Under the pieces are notes generated by a model. That model made no database searches. It had not been told where the DNA came from and saw only the letters and a list, made by a program, of their open reading frames with translations. From Leucobacter sp. UBA1945 (GTDB lineage Bacteria; Actinomycetota; Actinomycetes; Actinomycetales; Microbacteriaceae): a stretch of DNA of 9,218 nucleotides. Location: positions 6,950 through 16,167 of the forward strand of contig DDEV01000074.1 in the NCBI GenBank assembly GCA_002336855.1. Reading direction: 5' to 3'. Position numbers and translations under genes: made by a program. The first letter of the stretch is position 1; each line of letters begins with the position of its first letter. This document shows positions 1 to 6,361 of the stretch, piece after piece.

Positions 1-1273
1 CGATCGCGGCGGGCAGGCCGTAGCCGAGTGTCGCGTAGCTCGGCATGTACAGCAGTGAGTGCGGCTGCGATTGCCGCAGCTGATTGGCGACCGCGAGATA
101 GACGATCTGCGACGAGTCGCCCGCAACGATCGCATCTTCGGGGAGCGCGTCGACGATTCGCTGCCCGAGCTCGACCGTCGCGGGCGCGCCGGCGAGCAGT
201 TCGCGCGCGATCGCCTCGCGCAGGGCGCTCAGGTCTGGCGTAATCGCCTGCCGCGCCTCGCCTGTCTGGCGTTCGCCCAGTCGCAGTAGCTCGGCGACCA
301 CTGCGGCGACGTGCCCGCGCACAGTGGCATCGGCGGCAAGGTTCTTGTGCAGCTGCGCCTCTGAGATGTCGACTCGCACGACGCGGCCTCTCGGCTGCAG
401 TGCGGGAGCCCAGAGCTCGGCCTCGCCGAGCTTCGACCCGAGCACCACCAGCACGTCGGCGGCTTCGGCAACCTCACGCGCGGCCGCCAGCCGCAGATTC
501 GCGCCGAGCGAGAGCGGGTGCCGCTCGTCTACCGTCGCCTTGCCGTTCAGTGTGGTGAGCACCGGGGCCCCGAGCATCTCGGCGAGCGCGGTCACCTCGC
601 GGCTCGCCCGCCAGGCTCCCCCGCCGGCGATGATCACCGGTCGGGTCGCAGAGAAGAGGATCTCGGCCGCCCGCGCGAGCGCCGTCTCGTCTCCGCGCAG
701 CGACTCGGTGGCGGGCTTCGCCGCCCTGGCCTCGTCTGAAACGTTCGCCGGAGCTTCAAGCACGTCGAGCGGAATCTCGATGTGCACCGGCCTCGGCCGC
801 CCCGTGCGAAACAGCTCAAATGCGTCGTGCACCGCGTCGACCGCCTCTGCGGCCGAACGCACGCGCCTTGACCACTCAGCGACGGCACCCGCCATGGCAG
901 TTGCGTTCTTCGTCTCATGCAGCGTGCCTCTGTCGGCGAACTCGTCGCCAAGGGCCACACCTGGCGACAGCACGATCATCGGCCGCGACTCGCAGAACGC
1001 CGTGCCCGCCGCGCTCATCGCATTCTGCAAACCGGGCCCCGAAGTGGTGATGACGACTCCGGGAAGCCCCGTCTGCTGCGACCAGCCGTCGGCCGCATAG
1101 CCCGCACCCTGTTCGTGGCGCGTGGTGACCGCGTGAATTCCGAGTTCGGCAAGCGGCCGATACAGCTCGAGATTGTGCGTGCCGGGAATGCCGAACACCG
1201 TGGTGATGCCGTAGGAGCGAAGCGTCTGCAGCACTGCGCGCCCGGCGGTGTCGAGTGGATGCCCTGGGTTCAT
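1..1273 (-). CDS. Thiamine-diphosphate-dependent enzyme, acetolactate synthase/AruI-like (3' end outside window)
   Basis: This is the last visible gene of the operon. About 424 codons are present of the roughly 530-560 usual for the family, and the C-terminus lies beyond position 1. The ATG at 1273 follows an AGCG spacer-type region with GGAAG about 8 bases upstream, and it begins 13 bases after the kinase stop. Seen: an N-terminal pyrimidine-binding domain with VFGIPGTHNLELYR (26-39), the HEQGAGYAADG block carrying the expected catalytic glutamate (E54), and TTSGPGLQNA (76-85). A central Rossmann-like domain follows, with RPVIIAGGGAW and VLVVLGSKLGEAE. The start of the diphosphate-binding domain reads SYATLGYGLPAAI; the GDG cofactor motif should lie just outside the window. 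The N-terminal wording most resembles AruI-type 5-guanidino-2-oxopentanoate decarboxylases, from memory. Such enzymes decarboxylate or ligate 2-oxoacids in the cytoplasm using ThDP and Mg2+. The exact substrate cannot be read. Acetolactate synthase proper is unlikely, given the catabolic context and no adjacent small subunit. Confidence 0.85.
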   Translation of the reverse strand, partial: MNPGHPLDTAGRAVLQTLRSYGITTVFGIPGTHNLELYRPLAELGIHAVTTRHEQGAGYAADGWSQQTGLPGVVITTSGPGLQNAMSAAGTAFCESRPMIVLSPGVALGDEFADRGTLHETKNATAMAGAVAEWSRRVRSAAEAVDAVHDAFELFRTGRPRPVHIEIPLDVLEAPANVSDEARAAKPATESLRGDETALARAAEILFSATRPVIIAGGGAWRASREVTALAEMLGAPVLTTLNGKATVDERHPLSLGANLRLAAAREVAEAADVLVVLGSKLGEAELWAPALQPRGRVVRVDISEAQLHKNLAADATVRGHVAAVVAELLRLGERQTGEARQAITPDLSALREAIARELLAGAPATVELGQRIVDALPEDAIVAGDSSQIVYLAVANQLRQSQPHSLLYMPSYATLGYGLPAAI

Positions 1274-1286
1274 CGCTCTACTTCCG

Positions 1287-2234
1287 TCAGGCGAGTGCCA
1301 TACCGCGCTCGGCCGCGAAGCTGCGCACCGCAGACTCTTCGGCGACCCCGCCGGTCGGGCCCATGTGCATCACCGAGCGAGACGCGGCCGCTACTGCGAA
1401 CTGCACGGCCTGTTCGAGCGCCATGCCAGATCCGAGCGCCCAGACGAGCGCACCCCCGAGGGTGTCCCCCGCCCCGGTGACGTCTACGACGGGCACCTCG
1501 TAGCCGGGGGTCGTGATCGTCTTGTCGAGCGTGTAGCTCGTCGCACCCGCAGCCGCCTGCGACCGCAGCAGCACATCGATGCCCTCGGATCGGAGCCAGG
1601 CTCGCACCTCGGCGTCTGTGCCGTGTGCGCCGAACGAATGCTCGAAGCCGCGATCGTTCATCATCACGAGGTGCGCCCCGCGCAGCAACTCGGTGTCGCC
1701 CTCGCGCAGACCGTCGACATCGAGATCGAAGACTACGCGGCGGCCGGCGTCGCGCAGCACCTGGAGCACCTGGGCCGCGCCGAGCTCGCCGCTTCGCAGG
1801 CGCGCGGCGCGATCCAACGTCGTGTACAGGTAACCCGGGCTTGCGAGTGCATCGAACGAGGCCGCTGACAGGCGCATGGGACGCTCATCGACGTCGGGTG
1901 TCAGCACGACGTGCTCACCCTCGACCAGGAAGATGAAGTTGCGCTGGTCGCCGACCTCGTCGTCGTAGAGCATGTGCTCTGCGCCGACGTGTTCTTCTGC
2001 GAGCGTCTCAAGGATTCGCGCGGTCAGCGCGCCACGGTTGAGAAGTGAAATGAACTCCGTGTCGCCGCCGAGCTTGGCATGTACGCGCGCGGCATTCGCG
2101 ATGCTGCCGCCGACGTAGCTGGCAAGGGTCTCGATGAGTGCCTTGTTTCCGGGGCGCACCCACTCGCTCGCCGAGAAGTACTCGTCGAGCGCAACGTCGC
2201 CGATGAACACGGCAGGCGCAAAGGCGGCATTCAC
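1287..2234 (-). CDS. PfkB/ribokinase-family carbohydrate (or nucleoside) kinase
   Basis: The protein has 315 residues, normal for PfkB kinases, which transfer the ATP gamma-phosphate to a hydroxyl of a sugar, sugar acid or nucleoside. The start is GTG at 2234, overlapping the stop of the gene before it (GTGA). A strong GGAGGT (2241-2246) lies six bases upstream. Seen: an N-terminal beta strand VFIGDVALDEYF (9-20); the family's first signature region as GGSIANAARVHAKLGG (42-57), with the di-glycine and Asn47 typical of substrate binding; and the second signature DVTGAGDTLGGALVWALGSG (251-270). The latter contains the anion-hole glycines and the predicted catalytic base Asp257. MMNDRGFEH (191-199) matches the usual 'N..E' position. 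All key residues are intact. The substrate cannot be assigned by eye. Position between the AllA-like and TPP genes suggests it phosphorylates a pathway intermediate, in the manner of IolC, KdgK or ribokinase. Confidence 0.9.
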   Translation of the reverse strand: MNAAFAPAVFIGDVALDEYFSASEWVRPGNKALIETLASYVGGSIANAARVHAKLGGDTEFISLLNRGALTARILETLAEEHVGAEHMLYDDEVGDQRNFIFLVEGEHVVLTPDVDERPMRLSAASFDALASPGYLYTTLDRAARLRSGELGAAQVLQVLRDAGRRVVFDLDVDGLREGDTELLRGAHLVMMNDRGFEHSFGAHGTDAEVRAWLRSEGIDVLLRSQAAAGATSYTLDKTITTPGYEVPVVDVTGAGDTLGGALVWALGSGMALEQAVQFAVAAASRSVMHMGPTGGVAEESAVRSFAAERGMALA

Positions 2235-2749
2235 GCTGCGACCTCCACGTTCACGGGGCCACCCTCGAGCTGGGTCCACGGAGACGAGCCCGAGTCGACG
2301 CACGAGGCCAGCCAGTAGTAAGCGGTCGGCCCTGCCACGCCCCTGCACGCGTCGTGCCAGACGCCCGGGCGCAGCACCACGACGGTGCCGGGCTCGATGA
2401 CGAAGGCGCGCACGTGTTCGGCGCGCGGTGGGGCGCTCTCGCTCGCTTCTGCGACCGTGAGCACGAGCGCATCTGCGCCGGGCATGAGAGCTTCTTCGAC
2501 GTTGCGGTGCCGCTCCATCTGCGTGCACTCGTAGGGCAAGCCGGGTGCGACAGTCATGCCAAGGCTCGGCGTCTCACGCGTGATGGGGTCTGCGGTGTAG
2601 GCGTCGCTCCAGCCGAGACCCTCGGTGACGACGACGCCCTCCTGCTCGCCGGCACGCATCTTGAAGACGCGACCGAACGGAGCAAACGACTCGGCGTCGG
2701 CTGGCAGGGCAACGATGCCGTCGGCTGCCACTCGCCCGCCCGCGCTCAC
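2231..2749 (-). CDS. Ureidoglycolate lyase (AllA)-like cupin-fold protein
   Basis: This is a 172-residue protein, close to the ~160 residues of ureidoglycolate lyases (PF04115), which release urea from ureidoglycolate to give glyoxylate. GTG at 2749 overlaps the BtpA-family stop as GTGA, with GAGGAAG just upstream. The resemblance to E. coli AllA, recalled from memory, is architectural. An N-terminal 'LPADAESFAPFGRVF' (15-29) parallels 'LSQEAFSAYGDV'. A central 'MERHRNVEEALMPG' (78-91) parallels 'ELERHPLGTQAFIPM'. 'HVRAFVIEPG' (112-121) is followed by 'PGVWHDA' (128-134), parallel to 'NVWHHP'. The conserved ERH (79-81), RAF (114-116) and WH (131-132) positions are kept. The N-terminal third has an insertion-like stretch (residues 32-60) not obvious in AllA. 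No allantoinase or ureidoglycolate-forming enzyme is visible nearby, so it may be a lyase or isomerase acting on another alpha-hydroxy-acid compound. The fold assignment is fairly secure; the reaction is not. Confidence 0.7.
   Translation of the reverse strand: MSAGGRVAADGIVALPADAESFAPFGRVFKMRAGEQEGVVVTEGLGWSDAYTADPITRETPSLGMTVAPGLPYECTQMERHRNVEEALMPGADALVLTVAEASESAPPRAEHVRAFVIEPGTVVVLRPGVWHDACRGVAGPTAYYWLASCVDSGSSPWTQLEGGPVNVEVAA
2241..2246 (-). promoter_or_regulatory. Shine-Dalgarno of the PfkB-family kinase
   Basis: GGAGGT on the minus strand, six bases before GTG 2234 and lying inside the end of the AllA-like gene. It supports the GTG start at the GTGA overlap. Confidence 0.75.
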
Positions 2750-3516
2750 AGCGACTTCCTCACGTCGCCCACAGCTCGCATGAACTCGGCCACGTGCTCG
2801 GCGTCGACGATGCCGGTGTCGCGGTAGTCGTGCTTGAGGTAGCTGCCCACGATCACGCCGTCGGCGTCGCGCAGCTGTGCCTCGACATTCTCTGCCGTGA
2901 CACCCGCGCCCACGACGAGCGGAAAATCTGCGGGCAGGGTGCGGCGAAAGCGTTCGATCTTCTCGAGGTCGGTCACCATGCCGGTGCCTTCGCCCGTCAC
3001 CACGATCGCGTCGCTGCGTGCAGCGCCGAGCGCGAGGTCTTCGGCCTCGGAGCGGCCCGAGTTCACCGGCTGGTACTTGAACCGAACGCCGCCGAAGACC
3101 AGGGCGCGGCTGGCCTCGCGAAGCTCGGCGAGACGCACCGCGTACTCGGCGTCCGCCCCAGGCTCCAGGTGACCGGCGACCGAATCGATCTGCACGAAGC
3201 CCACCGGAAACTCGGCCGCGAGCTCGAACGCGAGCTCGTGGTCGTGCAGCACGTTCAGGCCGAGCACCGCAGATCCGGTGCGATTCGAGAGCGCCTCGAG
3301 GGCGCGCCGCACATCGTCGTTGTCGCCGAAGTAGTTCTCGACGATCACCGCGTCGACGCCTCCGTCGATCAGCATCGAAGCCTCGGTCTGCGCGCGCTCG
3401 AGCTTCTGGGCGGCATCGTCTCCACCGAGGTGCAGCATGGCGAGCACGGGCTTGGGCTGGGCGAACAGCCCCTGCCACTTCGACCGGGCGGTTTCGCCCA
3501 GGGTGAGGTCGTTCAC
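2746..3516 (-). CDS. BtpA/SgcQ-family TIM-barrel protein
   Basis: The protein has 256 residues, the usual size of the BtpA family (PF03437). The start is GTG at 3516, overlapping the permease stop as GTGA. The Shine-Dalgarno is weak (AAAGG about 13 bases away), which fits translational coupling. Family landmarks in order: VLAMLHLGG (24-32), usually 'IGMIHLxPLPG'; DGGVDAVIVENYFGD (51-65), the hallmark 'GVDGVIVENFGD' block; GLNVLHDHELAFELAA (86-101); FVQIDSV (107-113); AIVVTGEGTGM (170-180), usually 'aliVSGxaTG'; and VVGAGVTAENVEAQLRDADGVIVGSYLKHD (201-230), the phosphate-binding-style end of a (beta/alpha)8 barrel. BtpA was named for photosystem I biogenesis in cyanobacteria. Non-photosynthetic homologues such as E. 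coli SgcQ sit in sugar-uptake operons and have no firm biochemical function. Here it is embedded in a catabolic operon, so I infer an enzyme, possibly an aldolase or lyase on a phosphorylated intermediate. That reaction is speculation. Confidence 0.85.
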   Translation of the reverse strand: MNDLTLGETARSKWQGLFAQPKPVLAMLHLGGDDAAQKLERAQTEASMLIDGGVDAVIVENYFGDNDDVRRALEALSNRTGSAVLGLNVLHDHELAFELAAEFPVGFVQIDSVAGHLEPGADAEYAVRLAELREASRALVFGGVRFKYQPVNSGRSEAEDLALGAARSDAIVVTGEGTGMVTDLEKIERFRRTLPADFPLVVGAGVTAENVEAQLRDADGVIVGSYLKHDYRDTGIVDAEHVAEFMRAVGDVRKSL

Positions 3517-4211
3517 TTCGCGGCCTGGCCTTTCTTCGAGGTCCACTGGAATCGTCTCTCGAGCAAGCTCTGCACCAGCATGATGAGCGAGACGATGATC
3601 AGGTAGTAGATGATCGCGACCGCGTAATACTCTGCGTAGCGAAACGTCGCCTGCACGCCGATGGTCGCAACGCGCATCAGCTCTTGCAGCGAGATCACGC
3701 TGGCGATTGCGGTGAGCTTCACGAGGGCCACCAGTTCGTTGCCCAGTGACGGAATGGCGATGCGCGTCGCCTGCGGCACGACCACTTTGATGAAAGCCTG
3801 AAACGGTGTCATGCCGAGAGCCCGAGCCGCGAGCCGCTGCCCCTCATCGACCGCCATCAGTGCGGAACGCAGCATCTCGGCGACGTACGCCGCCTCGCTG
3901 ATGCCGAGGGCAAGGATCGCGGCCACAAACGGGGTGTACCAATCCCCGCGAAAGAGCGGAAACAGCTGCGGCAACGCGTTCCAGCAGATCACGAGCAGCA
4001 GCATCGACGGCAGCGCCCTGAAGAACCAGAGGTAGGTATTCGCGGCCGCGTTGGCCGTCTTGCTCTTGGATCGCTTCATCAGCGCCATGGCAAGCCCGAT
4101 CGCGATCGCAAGCACGAGGCTGCCGAGTGCGACGAGCACTGCGAGCACCGACCCCTGCAGGTACACAGGGGAGATCATCTGCTCCCAGAAAATTGACGGA
4201 TCGAAGATCAT
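3513..4211 (-). CDS. Polar amino-acid-type ABC transporter permease (HisM/GlnP family)
   Basis: This is a 232-residue inner-membrane protein of the His/Glu/Gln/Arg/opine permease family. The ATG at 4211 has GAGG five bases upstream. Hydrophobic segments lie at about residues 20-45, 57-80, 92-113, 155-178 and 195-217, giving the five-helix core usual for this family. The ATPase-contacting EAA loop is clear: EMLRSALMAVDEGQRLAARALGMTP (112-136), with the conserved glycine at 133, followed by FIKVVVPQATRIAIP. Only one permease gene is visible between the binding protein and the BtpA gene, so a homodimeric channel is expected unless a second subunit lies off the window. Together with the ATPase (7130-6351) and binding protein (5117-4272) it would form a complete importer. 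The charged C-terminus (QWTSKKGQAAK) is cytoplasmic in related proteins. Confidence 0.93.
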   Translation of the reverse strand: MIFDPSIFWEQMISPVYLQGSVLAVLVALGSLVLAIAIGLAMALMKRSKSKTANAAANTYLWFFRALPSMLLLVICWNALPQLFPLFRGDWYTPFVAAILALGISEAAYVAEMLRSALMAVDEGQRLAARALGMTPFQAFIKVVVPQATRIAIPSLGNELVALVKLTAIASVISLQELMRVATIGVQATFRYAEYYAVAIIYYLIIVSLIMLVQSLLERRFQWTSKKGQAAK

Positions 4212-4240
4212 TTCAACCTCAGTTCATAAGGTGCGTAAGA

Positions 4241-4264
4241 TGCCCCGCCCACGCGGACGGGGCA
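4241..4264 (-). other. Stable intercistronic hairpin after the binding-protein gene
   Basis: On the minus strand, TGCCCCGTCC and GGGCGGGGCA form a ten-pair stem (one T:G) closed by a GCGT loop. It begins seven bases after the binding-protein stop and ends 29 bases before the permease start. There is no T-tract, so it is more likely a partial attenuator or an mRNA-stabilising 3' structure. Such elements often raise binding-protein levels above those of the permease. Confidence 0.6.
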
Positions 4265-4271
4265 CCGGTCA

Positions 4272-5117
4272 CTAGAGCGCCTTGGTGTCGACCTTGGCGA
4301 CATCGTCGGGGTTCAGCCCATACTTCTCGGCGAGTTCTGCGAGCTTGCCGTTCTCGATCAGCTGGTGAATCGCGTCTTCGACCTTGGGCGAGAGCTCGCT
4401 GCCCTTGTTCGTGTACGCCCCGAACCAGTACTCAGCCGGGAAGAGGCCGGCGATCGGGGTCAGATCGTCGTTCTTCTTGCCGAGCGTCGCGGCGAGCACG
4501 GTCGTGTCGACGAGACCGTCGAGCTTTCCACTGCGGATCGCTGGAATCGCATCGACCGATCCCGGGTAGCCGGTCACCTCGATCGCAGGCTTGCCCGCGT
4601 CAACGCACTCGGTGCTGACCTCTTGCACGTGCGCCTCGTCTTCGGTGCCGGTCTGCGCCGCAATCTTCAGCCCGCACAGATCGAGCGGCTCCTTCACTCC
4701 CTTGGCAACGTCGCTCCGCAGCACAACCTGCGTACCGGTCTGCAGCACGGCAACGGGGTCGGCGACCTGCGCACGCTCCTCGTTCACGTACATGCCCGAC
4801 CAAGCCAGGTCGCACTTGCCCGACTGCAACGCGGGAATGAGCCCGTCGAAGTCCATGACCGTGGTCTCGGTCTTCATGCCGAGCACCTCGCCCACCTGCT
4901 CGGCGCCCTCGACGTCCCAGCCGATGACCTTGCCGCTGGTGCCGTTCTCGTAGTATTCGAGCGGTTCGTAACTGAGCGCCACGCAGTGCTTGAGCACAGC
5001 GCCCTCGCCCGAGTCGCCCTCGCCGCCGGCAGCATCGCCCGAGCTGCAGGCCGTGAGCGAGAACGCGAGGCTCGCGAGCGCGCCGACCGCCAGTAGTGCT
5101 TTCGCGTGATTTCGCAT
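4272..5117 (-). CDS. Amino-acid ABC transporter substrate-binding lipoprotein (SBP family 3)
   Basis: The protein has 281 residues. The ATG at 5117 is chosen because an excellent AAGGAG lies six bases upstream and the protein then begins directly with a lipoprotein signal: MRNHAK, a hydrophobic stretch, then the lipobox LTAC with Cys24 as the lipidated residue. A low-complexity Gly/Ser/Glu linker (25-40) follows, as is typical of surface-tethered actinobacterial binding proteins. The rest is a bilobed family 3 (PF00497) domain: the first-lobe opening CVALSYEPLEYYENG (45-59), the ligand-contacting arginine in NEERAQVADP (R115), and the second-lobe YPGSVDAIPAIRSGKLDGLVDTT, with Asp200/Asp204 in the position that usually reads the alpha-amino group. 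Cys148 and Cys171 resemble the disulphide pair common in actinobacterial glutamate-type homologues; Cys45 and Cys102 may form a second. Known relatives bind amino acids, opines or similar carboxylates; the ligand is not identifiable here. An in-frame GTG at 5177 would add 20 residues. Confidence 0.93.
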   Translation of the reverse strand: MRNHAKALLAVGALASLAFSLTACSSGDAAGGEGDSGEGAVLKHCVALSYEPLEYYENGTSGKVIGWDVEGAEQVGEVLGMKTETTVMDFDGLIPALQSGKCDLAWSGMYVNEERAQVADPVAVLQTGTQVVLRSDVAKGVKEPLDLCGLKIAAQTGTEDEAHVQEVSTECVDAGKPAIEVTGYPGSVDAIPAIRSGKLDGLVDTTVLAATLGKKNDDLTPIAGLFPAEYWFGAYTNKGSELSPKVEDAIHQLIENGKLAELAEKYGLNPDDVAKVDTKAL

Positions 5118-5123
5118 AGTAAT

Positions 5124-5129
5124 CTCCTT
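5124..5129 (-). promoter_or_regulatory. Shine-Dalgarno fixing the binding-protein start
   Basis: AAGGAG on the minus strand, six bases before ATG 5117. It favours ATG 5117, which begins directly at the signal peptide, over the in-frame GTG at 5177. Confidence 0.8.
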
Positions 5130-5173
5130 CGATTGCTTCAGATGTGTTGGTGAAGTGGATGTGGGTATTCGAG

Positions 5174-6361
5174 TCACTTACGCTCGCCCCAGAGCCGAGC
5201 GCGCTGACGATCGAGCTCTCCCCAGACGTTTTCGGCGTTCTTGAGCTCGTGCAGCACGAAGAGCGGGTGGCTCGAGGTCAGAGTGTCGATGAGGCGACGA
5301 ACCATCGCCGGGTCGAGCACGCCGTCGCCGAGGCAGACGTGATTGTCGTAGTGCTCGAGCACGATGCGCAGGCCCTCGTCTTGCTGCTCTTCCCAGCTGC
5401 CGTCGATCATGTACGCGGCATCGAGCTTTCCGTTGCTGAAGTATTCGACTTCTTTTGCGGGGCAATCCGAGAGATGGATCGCCGAAACTTTGTCGATGAG
5501 GCGAGGATCGAGCACGTTCTGTTCGATCCAGCTCGCTGCGAGCGACGCGATGTCGCCCGCCGCCGCCCGCTCCAGCTCGCGCATGGCGGGCGTGAGCTCG
5601 ACCTCGGGCAGCAAGAACGCTCCCCTGCCATCGGCGAGCCCCACGGCGTGCATGAGGTGGTTGAGATCCCAGCCGAGTCGCAGGCGATTCGTGCGATCGT
5701 ACACCCGCTCGAAGATGCGCACGAAATCATCGGCCGTCTGCGCACCGAACTCGAGGCCCCAACCCGCGTTCTCGAGCTCAATCACGGGCGAATGCTCGTC
5801 GACGAGACCGCGCTGCTCGAGCGCCCGCAGAAAATGCTGCGTGAGCACGATCATCGCATCGAGCACGACCTCACGATCGACCGTGAACTCCCAGGCCCCG
5901 TCTACCGGCATGTAGTCGATCAGGTGAAAGACGTATGCATCGGCGCCGAGGTCGCGCGCGAGCGCATACTCATCGCACCAGCGGCTGAACATGTGCTCGC
6001 CGGTGAGGTCGCCGAAGTACTCGCGCACCTGATCGATGCCCTCGAAGCGCTCCACCAGTTCGCCGAACTGCACTCCCGCGACGAACGACGTGGGCGCCGC
6101 CCAGTACGAGCAGTGCACCCGACGCACTCCGGCCGCCCGCAGCGTGGCAACGAGTTCTGCGTATTCCGCATCCGATTCGGCGAGAGGGAGCGTTCTGGTC
6201 TTGATATCTGCCATGAACACCTCGGTGCCGCTGAGGCCTCGCGCGGCGATGGCGTCGCCCCCTGCAGCCAAGTGCTCCGGGCGACAGGTCACGTACTCGA
6301 GAACGCCGCTCGCCACATCCGCGTTTGCGACCAGCGCATCGATGCTTGATTCAGTGGACAT
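5174..6361 (-). CDS. Xylose-isomerase-like TIM-barrel sugar isomerase/epimerase-family enzyme
   Basis: The protein has 395 residues, larger than the common 250-300 of this superfamily (AP-endonuclease 2/xylose isomerase-like barrel). The ATG at 6361 overlaps the ATPase stop by 11 bases; AAGGAG sits about ten bases upstream. Barrel-type metal-site motifs appear in the expected order: VIELENAGWG (193-202, candidate ligand E197), LGWDLNHLMHA (229-239, D232 and H235), AIHLSDCP (294-301, H296 and D299) and LFVLHELKN (367-375, E372). These suggest one divalent metal bound at the mouth of the barrel. GDGVLD (345-350) matches the 'lGeGxid' motif preceding the last strand. Relatives include hydroxypyruvate, tagatose and xylose isomerases, IolE dehydratase and IolI. 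A long insertion between about residues 85 and 160 and another at 240-290 make this a divergent member. It lies between the ATPase and binding-protein genes, inside the transporter cluster, which suggests it acts early on the imported compound. Reaction unassigned. Confidence 0.87.
   Translation of the reverse strand: MSTESSIDALVANADVASGVLEYVTCRPEHLAAGGDAIAARGLSGTEVFMADIKTRTLPLAESDAEYAELVATLRAAGVRRVHCSYWAAPTSFVAGVQFGELVERFEGIDQVREYFGDLTGEHMFSRWCDEYALARDLGADAYVFHLIDYMPVDGAWEFTVDREVVLDAMIVLTQHFLRALEQRGLVDEHSPVIELENAGWGLEFGAQTADDFVRIFERVYDRTNRLRLGWDLNHLMHAVGLADGRGAFLLPEVELTPAMRELERAAAGDIASLAASWIEQNVLDPRLIDKVSAIHLSDCPAKEVEYFSNGKLDAAYMIDGSWEEQQDEGLRIVLEHYDNHVCLGDGVLDPAMVRRLIDTLTSSHPLFVLHELKNAENVWGELDRQRARLWGERK

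Noticed and set aside
324..1100. Long open frame on the plus strand (258 codons)
   Set aside because: Exactly antisense to the ThDP gene; low-complexity Ala/Ser/Arg composition and no recognisable domain. A GC-rich shadow frame.
2750..3478. Upstream extension of the AllA-like reading frame
   Set aside because: The frame stays open but reads Arg-rich nonsense opposite a clear BtpA frame on the same strand; the GTG at 2749 with GAGGAAG is the real start.
2794..3606. Plus-strand open frame of 270 codons
   Set aside because: Antisense to the BtpA-family gene, no Shine-Dalgarno or domain, and it runs across the permease/BtpA junction.
4365..5096. Plus-strand open frame of 243 codons
   Set aside because: Antisense to the binding-protein gene; Arg/His/Leu-rich with no family features.
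5144..6349. Plus-strand open frame of 401 codons, as long as the gene opposite
   Set aside because: Antisense to the TIM-barrel gene, whose metal-site motifs and Shine-Dalgarno are convincing. The open frame follows from GC-biased third positions.
1..6361. Canonical ureidoglycolate-to-glycerate pathway (AllA, Gcl, Hyi, glycerate kinase)
   Set aside because: The ThDP protein has the glutamate that Gcl lacks, the barrel is about 140 residues longer than Hyi, no tartronate semialdehyde reductase is present, and the importer is of amino-acid type.
1..6361. Canonical myo-inositol (iol) operon
   Set aside because: The ThDP N-terminus does not read like IolD, the cupin is half the size of IolB, and neither IolG nor a sugar-type transporter is present.
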